From contig JAKJXP020000033.1 of the NCBI GenBank assembly GCA_022225965.2, forward strand, positions 62,001-126,000: a stretch of 64,000 bases of DNA. Direction: 5' to 3'. The notes beneath the pieces are model-generated. The model was not told the origin of the DNA. It ran no database searches and saw only the letters and a list, made by a program, of their open reading frames with translations. How positions within the stretch are numbered: the stretch's first letter is position 1; the number at the start of each line of letters is the position of its first letter. Of the stretch, positions 23,370 through 33,830 are shown in pieces. Origin of the DNA: Diatrype stigma. Taxonomy: Eukaryota > Ascomycota > Sordariomycetes > Xylariales > Diatrypaceae. Made by a program: the position numbers and the translations under genes.

Positions 23370-25186
23370 ATGGCAGAGCCATTGAGCATCGCGGCCTCTA
23401 TAGCTGGTCTCATCGCATTGTCAGGGAGTATTTATAAGAGGTTATCAGAACTCATCCAGAAGTTAGGGGTTGTTCCTCAGTCGGCATCCCTCCTACGACT
23501 AAGCATCTCTGAAATGAGACATGTTCTCAGTTCCGTGTCTGAACTCCTTATATCTTTCACAAGCTTATCCCTCGAGCGTCGAGCTAAGGTTCAGCTTGAT
23601 CATCTTGTCATATGCCTAACGAGGGCAGTCCTTACCTTTGATGACCTGGATAATTTAATCCGTTCCCACCCAGAATTTGCACCATGTCAAAGGGCGCGGC
23701 TCTCCGGTCTACATGAAAGAATGAGGGATCTTAATTCGAGGATACAACAGGATAAGACCTCCCTCAGTCTCGTTTTGCATATACTACAGTGGTAACAAAG
23801 CGCAACGTATCACTCTGAACTCTACAAAGGCTGATGTATTTGATTAGTGAATCCGAAACTGAGGCCAGGAAATCAGCGCTTATGCTTGAGTCCATGATGA
23901 AACGATTACTAGAAGAGAACTCAAAACTCCATAAAAAAGTAGGGGGTACTGACACTGGGACCAAACTGCTACCACGCAGCAATGCGATCCGCCAAGAAAC
24001 TATTCACGGGGGTGAATACAGCGTACGAACTGATTTGAGAGGAAGACCAAGTTTATTAGGCCCCAGTCAATCCATCAGAGAAATATCAACATCTTCAATG
24101 ACACCAAGGACAACGTCGCATTTGTCAGGTGTGCTACGTGGATTGGTCAAGATTAGACCTTTTGAACGAGTCCTGGCCAAATCTTATATTCATAAGAAAG
24201 CTCACAGTAAAGAATGCGACATCTCGTTCACCAAAAATCAACCAAACAATGAGCTGTTGAGCTTACTGTCAGGGCTCAGCTTGCGTGGAATTTCTGATTT
24301 CTCGGTGATCGCCCTGCCTATATCTGTTATAGACATTAGGACAGGTTCATGGTACAAAACAAATATTTCCCAAGGTCTGTGGGCAGAGGATTCGCCGAGC
24401 TTGCATGGGGACAGTGATATCGCCCGGTTACTTGTCAACAATACCGTCTCTGAACTTGAAGGATCGATGAACCTGACTCATTCAGAGGATATGATGAACT
24501 TCGAAACGCGAATCTCTTCAACCTTGGGACAAGCAAACACGTCAACCTCCCCACCAAACCAGCGCCAGCCAGCCTCCCAACCGAACGTTTACAGGATCAC
24601 GATCCTTGGGGGAAGTAAGGTCGGGAAATCTGCGTTGGCGATGAGGGTAAGTAAAACTGAAACATTCTTTATTTTCTTCTGTAATAACTTGGGAATATTA
24701 TAGTTCAACAGCGATGTGTACGAAAAACCAGGGCTTACCACTATCTACGAGGGATTTCCAAAGTCTATATCCGTTGACGGTGCTGATTGTCGCATTGATG
24801 TGGTCGATACTTCCGGGAATGGACAATATGGCACTCACACGCGAGAGGCAATCCGCCATGCGGACGGCTTCATCATTGCCTTTTCTATGCTAGATCACGC
24901 TTCGTTCTTCCAGGCTAGGTCCATATGCAACCGTGTCTTTCGCACCAGGAACTACGCGCGGAACTGCTGGAACCCAGTGGTTCTTGTGGCGACAAAGTTG
25001 GACCGACAAGATAAACGACAGGTAAACCAGATTGAAGCAAGTTCTTCCGCCCTCCACATTGGGTGCAAATACGTCGAGTGTTCAGCAAAGACAGGCGAGA
25101 ATATCCAAACCCCTTTTATGGAGGTCGTGAGGACTTTAAGGGAAGCACTTGAGACTGCACCGTCTTTGGGCAGAACGTCCAAATAG
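23370..25186 (+). CDS. fusion of a fungal STAND-type N-terminal domain with a Ras-like small GTPase
   Basis: Three exons (23370..23791, 23848..24646, 24704..25186) give 567 residues; the introns are 56 and 57 nt. Residues 1-140 (MAEPLSIAASIAGLIALSGS...) match the Helo-like N-terminal domain that normally heads fungal STAND/NLR receptors. A short charged helix (about 142-170) and a 220-residue linker follow. Residues 391-560 are a Ras fold: G1 GGSKVGKS (Lys 401), switch I TTIYEGF, G3 DTSGN (442-446), G4 TKLD (504-507), G5 CSAK (533-536). Two changes stand out: the position of Ras Gln 61 is Asn 446, and the usual Asn of NKxD is Thr 504. There is no C-terminal CAAX cysteine, so no prenylation is expected. 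An alternative in-frame ATG at 23268 would add 34 residues. The family knowledge suggests a signalling or cell-death switch; this is inference. Confidence 0.82.
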
Positions 25187-26095
25187 TAGAGAGGCAAGAA
25201 CGAGATGTGGCATCAAATCTGTCGAGAGGTATATTACCAAAAGTTTTGATTGGCTGCTAGAGTGTGACGAGCTACCTATAGGCCCATTGAGTGACATTAA
25301 ATGTACAGCGCATCAATGTGAATAAACGGCAAAAGTACCGTGGTTCTAGCTGTCCCGGTATTGTGGTGATATAAAGGCCAGGAAGGCCTAAGCTACAGTT
25401 ATTGCTGGTTAGGAACTATCAAATAGTGATATGCAACGTAACTAGGTGATCGCTATTCTGGAATAGGGGTAAAAGTTTTGACCCTTATCATTTTGTACGT
25501 ATATGAGTCACTTCGCCAGTCGATTAAACCTGAGAATCCATCTTAAAAATATGAAGTTCAATGACTGATCCCTTTAAATTACAGTGCATGAAATGGATTT
25601 CAATGCCAATTCACCATTGAGGTTCACCAACACCCGCATCTTCGGCCGCATACTGCGTGTAACCGTGCTGCCTGTAAGTAAACATCTTGATTGTTGTGGG
25701 GTATTTTCCTTCCCATCACTGACTTGAACTGGTCGATGGGCATGTTTTAATAATCAAATACGAGCATCATCGCAGTTGACGCAGTACCCTAAACCCCCTT
25801 TCCAGCGGAACAGCCATTTTGCAGGAAATATGCCCTAAGTGGCGTATGCAGAAGCAGGGCTGCAGGGGTCACGAGTATAGCGCGAGTTGAGGGGCTGAAG
25901 GATTCGCCAAGCCCCGCTCCCCCCTGCCCCCTCAGCCCCTATGTCACTGCTTTTGAGGCGGAGTGAGTAGTGACCCAGCGTATTTAAAAACCATCGTAGT
26001 TAACCAGGTGATTCTGTCCTTCCAGTCTGTATCATGGCATATATATTATAATATTGGAGTACTTATCATCTATACTTAGTCGCCCAGGGGCCAGA
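25187..26095. other. intergenic
   Basis: No full gene. An isolated exon-like stretch starts at an ATG at 25591 (MDFNANSPLRFTNTRIFGRI) and ends at a GTAAGT donor near 25675, without a matching second exon; it may be a remnant. GC-rich sequence at 25850-25950 contains AGGGGCTGA and its complement. Confidence 0.4.
25981..25989 (+). promoter_or_regulatory. TATA-like box of the F-box gene
   Basis: TATTTAAAA lies about 110 bp upstream of the ATG at 26096. Called from sequence and spacing only. Confidence 0.4.
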
Positions 26096-26941
26096 ATGTC
26101 GAACACAATATCAATCCTGCCACCAGAACTTCTTCAGCTCATCGTCTCTCACCTAGTTCCCGGGCCCCGCAAGTTAGCGACTCGAACGAACCACTATCCG
26201 CACCAGCTTATGAAACACGTGGCGGAGGGGCGCCGTGCACTATGCAGGCTTTGCTATTGCTCACACCAATTCTACTCAATCGCCCAGCCCCTCCTCTACC
26301 ATTTCGCACTGGCTGAAGACACGGGCAAGCTCATGCTTCTCGTCCGGACGCTGTCGGCACAGCCATACCTTGCCTTGCGGATCGAGACGTTGGTAGTATA
26401 CGTTTCCGACACTGTCAAGGCACCCAAAAGGGGGAAGAGAATCGTGCAAGTCCCTACCCCTAGCGGGAATGATACGTTTGCTCTGACCCTGCCACAACTC
26501 ACATTGCGCCGGCAAGAATGGGATGGTAACATCACGGCGGACTTACATGTTAGTCTGAACGGACGGAAGCTTTCCTTCGGGGGCGCCTTCTCAGGGGCCG
26601 TCTAATCCATCCCCGCCTCCCCAAATCCTATCTTAGCCTTCCTATGCCTCCAGAAAGAACTGACATAGTTGTTGAACAAACAGGCGTTGATATGGCTCAT
26701 GGAGACGGAAACAGGTATCAAAGAGACTTTGATTGTAACACCTGACTATAGTGGCCAACGAGACAGGTATCTTCCCTGGGGCAAACGTGAACGGTGCCTG
26801 GAGATGCTCGAGTGCGCAGGCCGGCTTCAAATGGAGCTCGGGGAACAGTCATGCATGAATGGTCTATGGTATATGATCCGCGCGATGATTGACACAGTAG
26901 GTAATCTGGAAAGTTGCGGACCTGACCTAGACGTGGCGTAG
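26096..26941 (+). CDS. F-box protein, probably spliced and short
   Basis: The frame from 26096 begins MSNTISILPPELLQLIVSHL, a typical F-box start, and continues with CRLCYCSHQFYSIAQPLLYH, the usual end of fungal F-box regions. Unspliced, it stops at 26605 (169 residues). A good donor (GTTAGT at 26549) and an acceptor (CAG ending at 26683) would instead join phase 0 to a second open stretch (ALIWLMETETGIKETLIV...LECAGRLQMELGEQS) that ends at 26941, giving about 237 residues. The spliced form is preferred because the second stretch looks coding. F-box proteins recruit substrates to SCF ubiquitin ligases via Skp1. No leucine-rich or WD repeats are seen, so the substrate-binding half is short or lost. 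Confidence 0.6.
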
Positions 26942-27082
26942 GGATACTCGACTGCCGGATTAAAAAACATAGGCTAGAGGGGCTCGCCGCAGATAAATAC
27001 AAAGTTCGGTGTATCTAGATTTAATGGTAAGATTACACCGTTTTGGGTGCGATACTTTAGCTCCAGCATTCTCGATACCTCG

Positions 27083-28730
27083 TCACCCGGCGAAGGCGAC
27101 ACGCCACGTTTTATCGTTCGCCTCGGGGCGGGGTACCAACTTAATCTCGATGTCGTCGTCAGGCTGCTCCACGGCTTCGGCTTGTGAGGACTTCACGGTC
27201 GATGGCAGCCGCCAGGGCATCCCATCGGCCGGCTGGACATCAAAACGCAGGAGCAACAATGTAGCCAGCAGCAAGATCTCACTGGTGGCGAAGTGGCGCC
27301 CGGGGCAAAGCGTCGTACCTCCACCGAATGCACGGAAGGCGATAGGATTGGGGCGCTTGCCGCCGCCGCCGCCTAGCTATTTAAGGAAGCGTTTGTGGTA
27401 GAACCGATCCACGTTCTCCCCCCAGACGGTCGGGTTACTGTGTTGGGCTCGAGCCGACATCATGATCAGGCCGCCCTTCTTGAGCAGATATCTGTTATCA
27501 AGCATGTGGTCTTCCGACACGACACGGACGGAGTTGGCCATGCCGTGATAGCGGAAGACCTCATGATAGGTCGAGAGTAGAATCGGGCACGAGTTCAGGA
27601 TGAAATTGAGGTCGATAGTGGAAGTTTCGTCTTGGCCGTCGTGAACGGCCTGCTTTACCTCCCCTCGGCACTCTTGTAGGACCAATGGGTCGCTGAAGAT
27701 GCGATAGATTACCCAGAATGCAGAGGGGGCAGTGTTAGCGACGTTGTTGAAAACGGTTCCTACCAGTAGGCGTGGGATATCATCCTGGGGTATCTTCTGG
27801 TCGATGCAGTGTCCCGTAAACTGCTGGATATAGGTAGACCCTTGCTTGTAACTACCGTCTCTGTAGTACTTGGCGAAGCTCTTGACAAGATGCTCGCGGC
27901 CTCGTATTGCTGACTTGAAGAAGAGGTTTTGTGGGAAAATGTCCAACATGAGAAACATGATGGATGAGTGGTATTTGATGATGTGTCGGATCAGCCTTAT
28001 AGTATAGATCTGTGGCCCACGTACGGTGAATACTCACTACCAAGCCTCGAGGTTTCGGGTATCTCGCATTGGATTAGATGGTCCATACACGGCATCCGTA
28101 GTAGCATGCATGATTTGCTCGTCGATCCACCGGAACATGGAGATTGTCGTCGGGGTAGTAAGCCCGCTTAGGGTCTTATCGAAGACTTCGAACGCCTTGG
28201 CGTTCAGAGCGTCTAATGCTGGGCCGTTGCCCATTGTCGGGTGGGTGGCCTTGATCATACCGTTGACGAACCCAGCTTCGGTGACCATGTCACGTTCTAA
28301 GATGGCAACCGTGTCTTTGCCTACGCCCATGGCTGCCTGCGCCGCCCTGACCTGGATAGGTGCGAACATCAACGTACGCCACTGCCGCTGCACCACTGGG
28401 ATAAGATCTAGTGCGTTGACGACATAGATTCGGGTTCCGGGGATCCTCAGGGTGTACATGGGCAGCTCTCGATGACGCTTCCTGCCGGCCGTGTCAGCAG
28501 GAGTCTTGCTTAGGTCTCTATCTATCTACGGGGATATATTGGACTTACCTCATGACCGAGTAGAAGTCCATGCTCCACCGTATCATTCCGAGTAAGGGGC
28601 TAATGAAGGGAATAGAGCTAGAGACGACCGGAGGCTCGTTATTGTCCTGGGTGAGATGTAAAAGCGCCCAGAAAAAGACATATGTCGCAGCGATGCCGCC
28701 GAAGGCCATCATGGCGACTGTACTCGACAT
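27083..28730 (-). pseudogene. cytochrome P450 of CYP7-like type with one in-frame TAG
   Basis: Exons on the minus strand are 28730..28549, 28481..28041 and 27995..27083. They encode 511 codons with a single stop, TAG at 27379-27377 (codon 414). Features: N-terminal membrane anchor (MMAFGGIAATYVFFWALL), I-helix ANTAPSAFW, K-helix ExxR (HEVFRYH), and after the stop the heme loop FRAFGGGTTLCPGRHF with the ligand Cys. The I-helix lacks the usual acid-alcohol pair and instead has the N-T-x-P-x-x-FW pattern of the CYP7/CYP8 clan. Everything downstream of the TAG stays in the same frame and keeps conserved residues. The second intron is only 45 nt with a weak GTAGTG donor. It is a paralog of the P450 at 46199-47914. 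It is either freshly inactivated, polymorphic, or recoded by stop-codon editing. Confidence 0.82.
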
Positions 28731-28915
28731 GTTGCAGTTTGCTGCTGAAGCCAGCCAATACTGTCAGATAGAAGGTATCACTGAAGTCTGTTATTGCTGT
28801 GCTCATTCAATAGGTTGTACTAGTGAGGTAGGTAGCGGTCTAGGCTGACCTGGAGTGAATGGAAAAGATACCCAGTCTAGTCTCGTTCAAGGGCTTGCAT
28901 AGCGTGGGGACCGAA

Positions 28916-28922
28916 CTTTATA
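28916..28922 (-). promoter_or_regulatory. TATA box of the TAG-containing P450
   Basis: TATAAAG on the minus strand, about 190 bp upstream of the ATG at 28730. Confidence 0.4.
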
Positions 28923-30239
28923 GGTGCGTGTCCCTGCCGAGTGAGGCTGCGCCGCTGCTAGCTTGAATAGTGATTCAATTAATAACCATGGCTACTTAGA
29001 ACCAGAAAGAGACCAGGTACCACGGGTGAAACTACGGCAATATGGCAAACTAAGTGCTAACATAGCCTGTATCCTGAAATACGAATGCCTTCGTTAGTAA
29101 CTCGTAAATATGATCTAGGTATTTCGTGCTTATCTTTAAGAAGGCGACGGAAGTGGACCCGGAGGCCACGACGATGCTGTTCCGGAGCAGTAGCGGTAAC
29201 GGAGACGTGTATTGCCACAACAACGGCATGCATTTGGACTCGGAGGCTGAAGTGAGGATGGGTGGTAGCGTCTTCTCTATCCCCCCCCTCCTCCCCCCTC
29301 CCAAAGCTGTTGTTGGCTTGCCCAAGTCCGCGGTGGCATAAACCATGCCGCCGGCGCCGGTAGCGCATGTGCCAAGTTTTTGCCGAACCCCCTGAGAGCA
29401 TACGTGATTTCCACGGCAGAGCCTGGTAGTTCAGTCGATATCAGCTACTAGTACCTTGAATTGTTGAAATTTCGTTGCGGTGCCTCGCTCAATGTGACTC
29501 AGACATCATTGGTTGGAAAAGGGGCTGGCGAAGTCCAAAGTATGACAGTCTCATATCTATATTTGGTTCTTGGGACGTCTTCATCGCCCCTATCAGGTCG
29601 CTAAAGAGAACTTGGATGTGAAGTCGGCCCCGAGAATCAAAGGAATTTGACCAAGTAGTTGAGTTAAACATATCTTTGGCTTGGCCCCCTCTCTTCTCGT
29701 TGATGCTGGTGCTTAAATAGACCCAGAGTTTGTAGAAGGGAAATGGTGAGAGAGGCCAGCGATTAATCTACTGGGAGAGCTATTATTGGACTCCATACTG
29801 ATAAGTCTTGTCGAGTGTCGTCTACAGACACTCACCGAAAATCACAGGATATCAGCCAATAACAACCAGTCAAGTTTCCCGAACACTGTGGCACAACATA
29901 ATGTGGCTTGAACTCAGATGTCCACTCAGCGGACAGGAAATGGCTCTGCAGTAACTTGTTATATTCAATAAATAGATAGAAACGGAATACATTCGGAATT
30001 TTGGTTACAGCCTTCCCTAGTATGAAAATAAATGAGACACTCCAAATTCCGTATGCCCCCATTGGCCCCCAACGACGTTACCATACCATTGCAATCCAGA
30101 CCATCTAGGTAAGTCGATACTAATGTAATTGGTCCTACTCTTCCTATGAGGGATATGGCAAAAATAGAGTTGTCATAGGAACGTCTAGGACTATAACGCA
30201 GCATCTTACAGAGAACCAAGCCATTTGTTACCGCAAAGG

Positions 30240-30247
30240 TATATATA
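30240..30247 (+). promoter_or_regulatory. TATA box of the 819-residue membrane protein
   Basis: TATATATA about 130 bp upstream of the ATG at 30373. Confidence 0.45.
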
Positions 30248-30372
30248 CAGGACACTTTCAGGCTCATTTAATGATTTTCGTGGTCGCTACTCTCTTCGCT
30301 GTGTTCAAAGAACCTTCTTAGACTTCATATTCACTGCAATTATTACGTATTAGCTTTTTCCAGTTTAAAGCC

Positions 30373-32832
30373 ATGCAGAACCTTGACGGCCATACTCCTG
30401 AGGCTCCTGATGGCTCAACCAGCTCCCAATGGGGCAAGCTGAAGTCACCTACTTACCCACCACCCGCGTTGAGAGTATCAGAAGATGGACTTGCTGCTAT
30501 TTCCCAGCCTCCATTCGATGAAACACCCATTGGAGCGAGCCACAGAGACGCCTCTGTCGCTGGAACTGCCGGCGTATCTCAGAGCCACATGTGCCTACAA
30601 AGTAACTTACAACTACCCCAAGAGCGCATCCATCCGGAAGAATTTTCAACTTCCCCAGATGCAGTTGTCCATCCATCTGACGTTCCAACATTCCCCTCCT
30701 CAACCGAGGATATAGAGTGGTCTGCATGCAATGCTCTCGGACGCATGAATATGTGTACTATTATTGGTGGAACACTCATCTCCTCCATTGCCCTGGGCTT
30801 TCTCGTGTACCTATGGTTCGGCCAAGGGCCTACCCCGGATGGGCAATATGCAAGCCGAGTCTGGCGATCCATAATGCTATCAGGAAAATTGCCTCAGCTT
30901 ATCACTCTTTCGTCTGTGATCCTCCGGGTCTCCATCGCTGTGCAAACTACGATATGCACGTCCTTGGTTGCCGCTTTGGTCCTTGAGCGTCATTCTATCC
31001 CGTTATCCAAGGTTGCGCCATTATCTGTCCTAAGAAGTGTCAACGCAGGCCCTCTAGTTCTCATCAAGCAACTATGCGGCAAGGAGATGTTGAGCTATCT
31101 TCTTCATCCGGAAGTATCATTGATCCTGCTTCTTGCGTCTGCCAACATTGCGATACAATTTTCCTCTACGATTCTTTTCTCCGACCTGGAAGCCCGCACA
31201 CTAGTCGACTTTTCACAAGACATTCAAAAGAACTTACTACAACGCGCAGAGGATGCAGCTTTTATCAGTAGATGGACGATGCCACCTCGTAACTTTTCTG
31301 TATTTGGCGAGTCTTATACTGGTTACTCTGCAATTCCAAACCCGGCAGGCCTGAGCGATACTGGAGTAAAGCGCCATGCGATGATCCCTTTCACAAATGA
31401 AAGGACTGCTCTGCGCAGCTACGTCGGCCCTTCGATTGTGATGAGCTCGCGAGTAGCCTGCATGCCTCCAAGGGTGTCCGGTGAATTCAAGTACTTTCAA
31501 CGTCCGACAATGGATAGCAAGTATGGGTATATGACAGGCAAACTTCTAATCGAGGACACTCTCAGAGATGCTAGTTTGATATCCCTAGACGCATGCGACT
31601 TGGGCCAGTGCTTATCCGACATATCATTCGAATGTGCAGTACCGTCTCGACTTGAGACCCGTCCTATGTTCGACAATGAGCCAATTGTTCATACATTCTG
31701 CATGCCTCAAGTTTGGAGTCAAGAACTAATTACATCTACCTGGAAGATAGACATGGTTCCCTGGACACCAGAAGCCACCATCATACTTGTCTTCGGTACC
31801 AATATGGACCATGAAGCATGGGAGACTATTGGTAACAACACATCGACACTGCCCGAATCTATTATCCAGGAAGAATGGAGAAATTTCAACTTTGGGCAGA
31901 ACAACTTTATCAACATGACTGTCTGCTTTAACGCTGTTAATGTTATGTTACCAAACGTCTCTTTAGTGACTAATGGAGACTTGACTGAACCAACAATAGG
32001 CCATAATTCAACTTCATCCGATACAGAAAGCATCCGGAAACTTTTAGGAGCTGATCCCAGGTTTCAAAAGCCAGAAGAGAGAGGTATATTTAAAGTGGAA
32101 AGGATGACGGATCGGGAAGATCATGTCTACGGCGCTCCAGACCTTAGCCATGTCTCATTGTACCAGCAGGCTCCAGGCGTCATTGAATATGCAATCATGG
32201 TAACAGGGCCCAATGTAACCCTACCTGGGTGTGATATCTGTAACGGAGACTTGGGTAGTGCCGTCAGAGAATACGTTAGGACGTTTTCTGATGTCATCAC
32301 AACCACACGCAGGGCCTCCGTGGCCATTCAGACCATCTTCACTATGCTGGCACAAAGTGTTCACGATCAGCTGTTAGATTATCTCACAGTACCGATGCCG
32401 ATTACCATTGTCGAAACACGCTCCATGGTTATCCCCAATCGCTGCATCGGGCTGATCGTCGTGTCCCTTTTAACACTGATCACTGTTATATGCATACTTT
32501 CGCTTATGACGCTACATCTAGTTCATTCGCGTTATACCTTGGTCAACAACTTCTGGCATGCCATCTCACAGACGGTCTCAACTCTGACGGCAGATATACT
32601 GGCCCACAGCAACCGATCAAAAGACCGCAATGTTTCAGACTGGCTTGATGCAAACGACCGCCGAGTGCAGCTGAAAAGGTCGGAAGAAACAGGCCGCATC
32701 GAATTTTCAGAGGCAGAGCCCAACGCGGATACCCCAAAGATCCTGGGCTGGATTAATAAGAGTATTAATGCTGTGTGGAAGAGGAAGAAGGACTCCAAGC
32801 GAAGACCCATAGAAGGACTGAACCAAATTTGA
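30373..32832 (+). CDS. fungal multi-pass membrane protein of unknown function
   Basis: A single uninterrupted frame of 819 residues. Residues 1-120 are polar and Ser/Pro-rich. Predicted membrane helices by eye: about 126-149 (GGTLISSIALGFLVYLWFG), 175-204, 241-268 (VSLILLLASANIAIQF) and 692-716 (GLIVVSLLTLITVICILSL). Between helices 3 and 4 lies a 420-residue segment rich in N-x-S/T sites (NNTST, NMTVC, NVTLP) and cysteines, which suggests a lumenal or extracellular loop. The C-terminal 100 residues are basic and charged. The block VWRSIMLSGKLPQLITLSSV is reminiscent of a large group of uncharacterised ascomycete membrane proteins. Function is not known. It is transcribed divergently from the neighbouring P450. 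Confidence 0.75.
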   Translation: MQNLDGHTPEAPDGSTSSQWGKLKSPTYPPPALRVSEDGLAAISQPPFDETPIGASHRDASVAGTAGVSQSHMCLQSNLQLPQERIHPEEFSTSPDAVVHPSDVPTFPSSTEDIEWSACNALGRMNMCTIIGGTLISSIALGFLVYLWFGQGPTPDGQYASRVWRSIMLSGKLPQLITLSSVILRVSIAVQTTICTSLVAALVLERHSIPLSKVAPLSVLRSVNAGPLVLIKQLCGKEMLSYLLHPEVSLILLLASANIAIQFSSTILFSDLEARTLVDFSQDIQKNLLQRAEDAAFISRWTMPPRNFSVFGESYTGYSAIPNPAGLSDTGVKRHAMIPFTNERTALRSYVGPSIVMSSRVACMPPRVSGEFKYFQRPTMDSKYGYMTGKLLIEDTLRDASLISLDACDLGQCLSDISFECAVPSRLETRPMFDNEPIVHTFCMPQVWSQELITSTWKIDMVPWTPEATIILVFGTNMDHEAWETIGNNTSTLPESIIQEEWRNFNFGQNNFINMTVCFNAVNVMLPNVSLVTNGDLTEPTIGHNSTSSDTESIRKLLGADPRFQKPEERGIFKVERMTDREDHVYGAPDLSHVSLYQQAPGVIEYAIMVTGPNVTLPGCDICNGDLGSAVREYVRTFSDVITTTRRASVAIQTIFTMLAQSVHDQLLDYLTVPMPITIVETRSMVIPNRCIGLIVVSLLTLITVICILSLMTLHLVHSRYTLVNNFWHAISQTVSTLTADILAHSNRSKDRNVSDWLDANDRRVQLKRSEETGRIEFSEAEPNADTPKILGWINKSINAVWKRKKDSKRRPIEGLNQI

Positions 32833-33469
32833 GATGCCCCACTATAGGGGGAACGCCAGTTCCAGGTAAACTTGCGGTATTTCCCAACTGCATACATCGC
32901 TAGGGATATCATGGAAAATTTTCTTATATTTCGTGTAACTACTATATCATGGTTAAGCACAGAAGTATCTCGACATAGTTATAACTCGACTCTTTCCGTA
33001 GTTAACCGTATTATGTCTTTATGTAGTGCTAATTGTAAAGGGGGCCATACAGAACCATGAGCTATGCGGGGATCCAGGTAAAGGTACCCCTGAATATCTG
33101 TAAGTCTACGATGGTAAACTCCAATATAGCTGACCAGATATGGCTGAAGATGTTACGCTATTCTCGAGTTGCAAGAATTATAAGACGAGTTAAATCGGAT
33201 GTAATAACCGCGTTATTATAAATAGTTTATAGGTTTAAAAGGATTTACCTTTTAAACCCTTTCTTTTATAATAACAATAACGCAATATAATAACTTCCGG
33301 CTCGTTAGCTGCTTTTGTTCGTTTATTAAATTTCCACGGAATTTATTAGATAATTCGAAACAGTTATAGCCTTCGTTCGTTTTTGTTGTTATTCTCTTAA
33401 TTACGCGTTTCTAACGCGCTTTCGTCGCGGTTCCGCTGCGCTCCAGATTACGGCATTAGCCTAGCCTAG

Positions 33470-33830
33470 CCGGTACGTTCCATTAACGCGTTCCATTAAC
33501 GCATTCCCTTCGGGATTCCTCGTATCGCGAGATTTCGGGCTACGATAACACGCGAGCCTAGCCAAGCCGCTGCGTTCTATTAACGCTTTCTTTCTTTCGG
33601 AATTTCTCGCATCGCGAAATTTAAGGCTTCGATGGCACGCAAGCCTAGCCAAGCCATTGCGTTCCAATAACGTATTTCCTTCCGGGATTTCTCGCATTGC
33701 GAAATTCGAGGCTTCGATGATACGTAAGCCTAGTTAAGCCGTTGCGTTCCAGCAACGCATTCCTTTGGGATTCCTCGCATTGCGAAATTTCGGATTACGA
33801 TAATACGCAAGCCTAGCCAATTATTAGCGA
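33470..33830. repeat. 85-bp minisatellite within the RIP-damaged block
   Basis: Four units spaced about 85 bp apart, marked by GGATTYCTCGCATYGCGA followed by ACGCAAGCCTAGCCAAGCC. A matching three-unit version sits at about 35400-35640 in the second copy. Confidence 0.75.

Larger units (their letters stand above)
28731..30372. other. divergent intergenic region between the P450 and the membrane-protein gene
   Basis: The two flanking genes point away from each other, so this 1.6 kb holds both promoters. No gene is recognised inside; an open stretch at 29126-29341 has no family likeness. Confidence 0.5.

Noticed and set aside
33461..33697. minus-strand open frame of 78 codons
   Set aside because: Arises from the 85-bp minisatellite in the RIP-damaged block; repeated peptide units and no gene signals.
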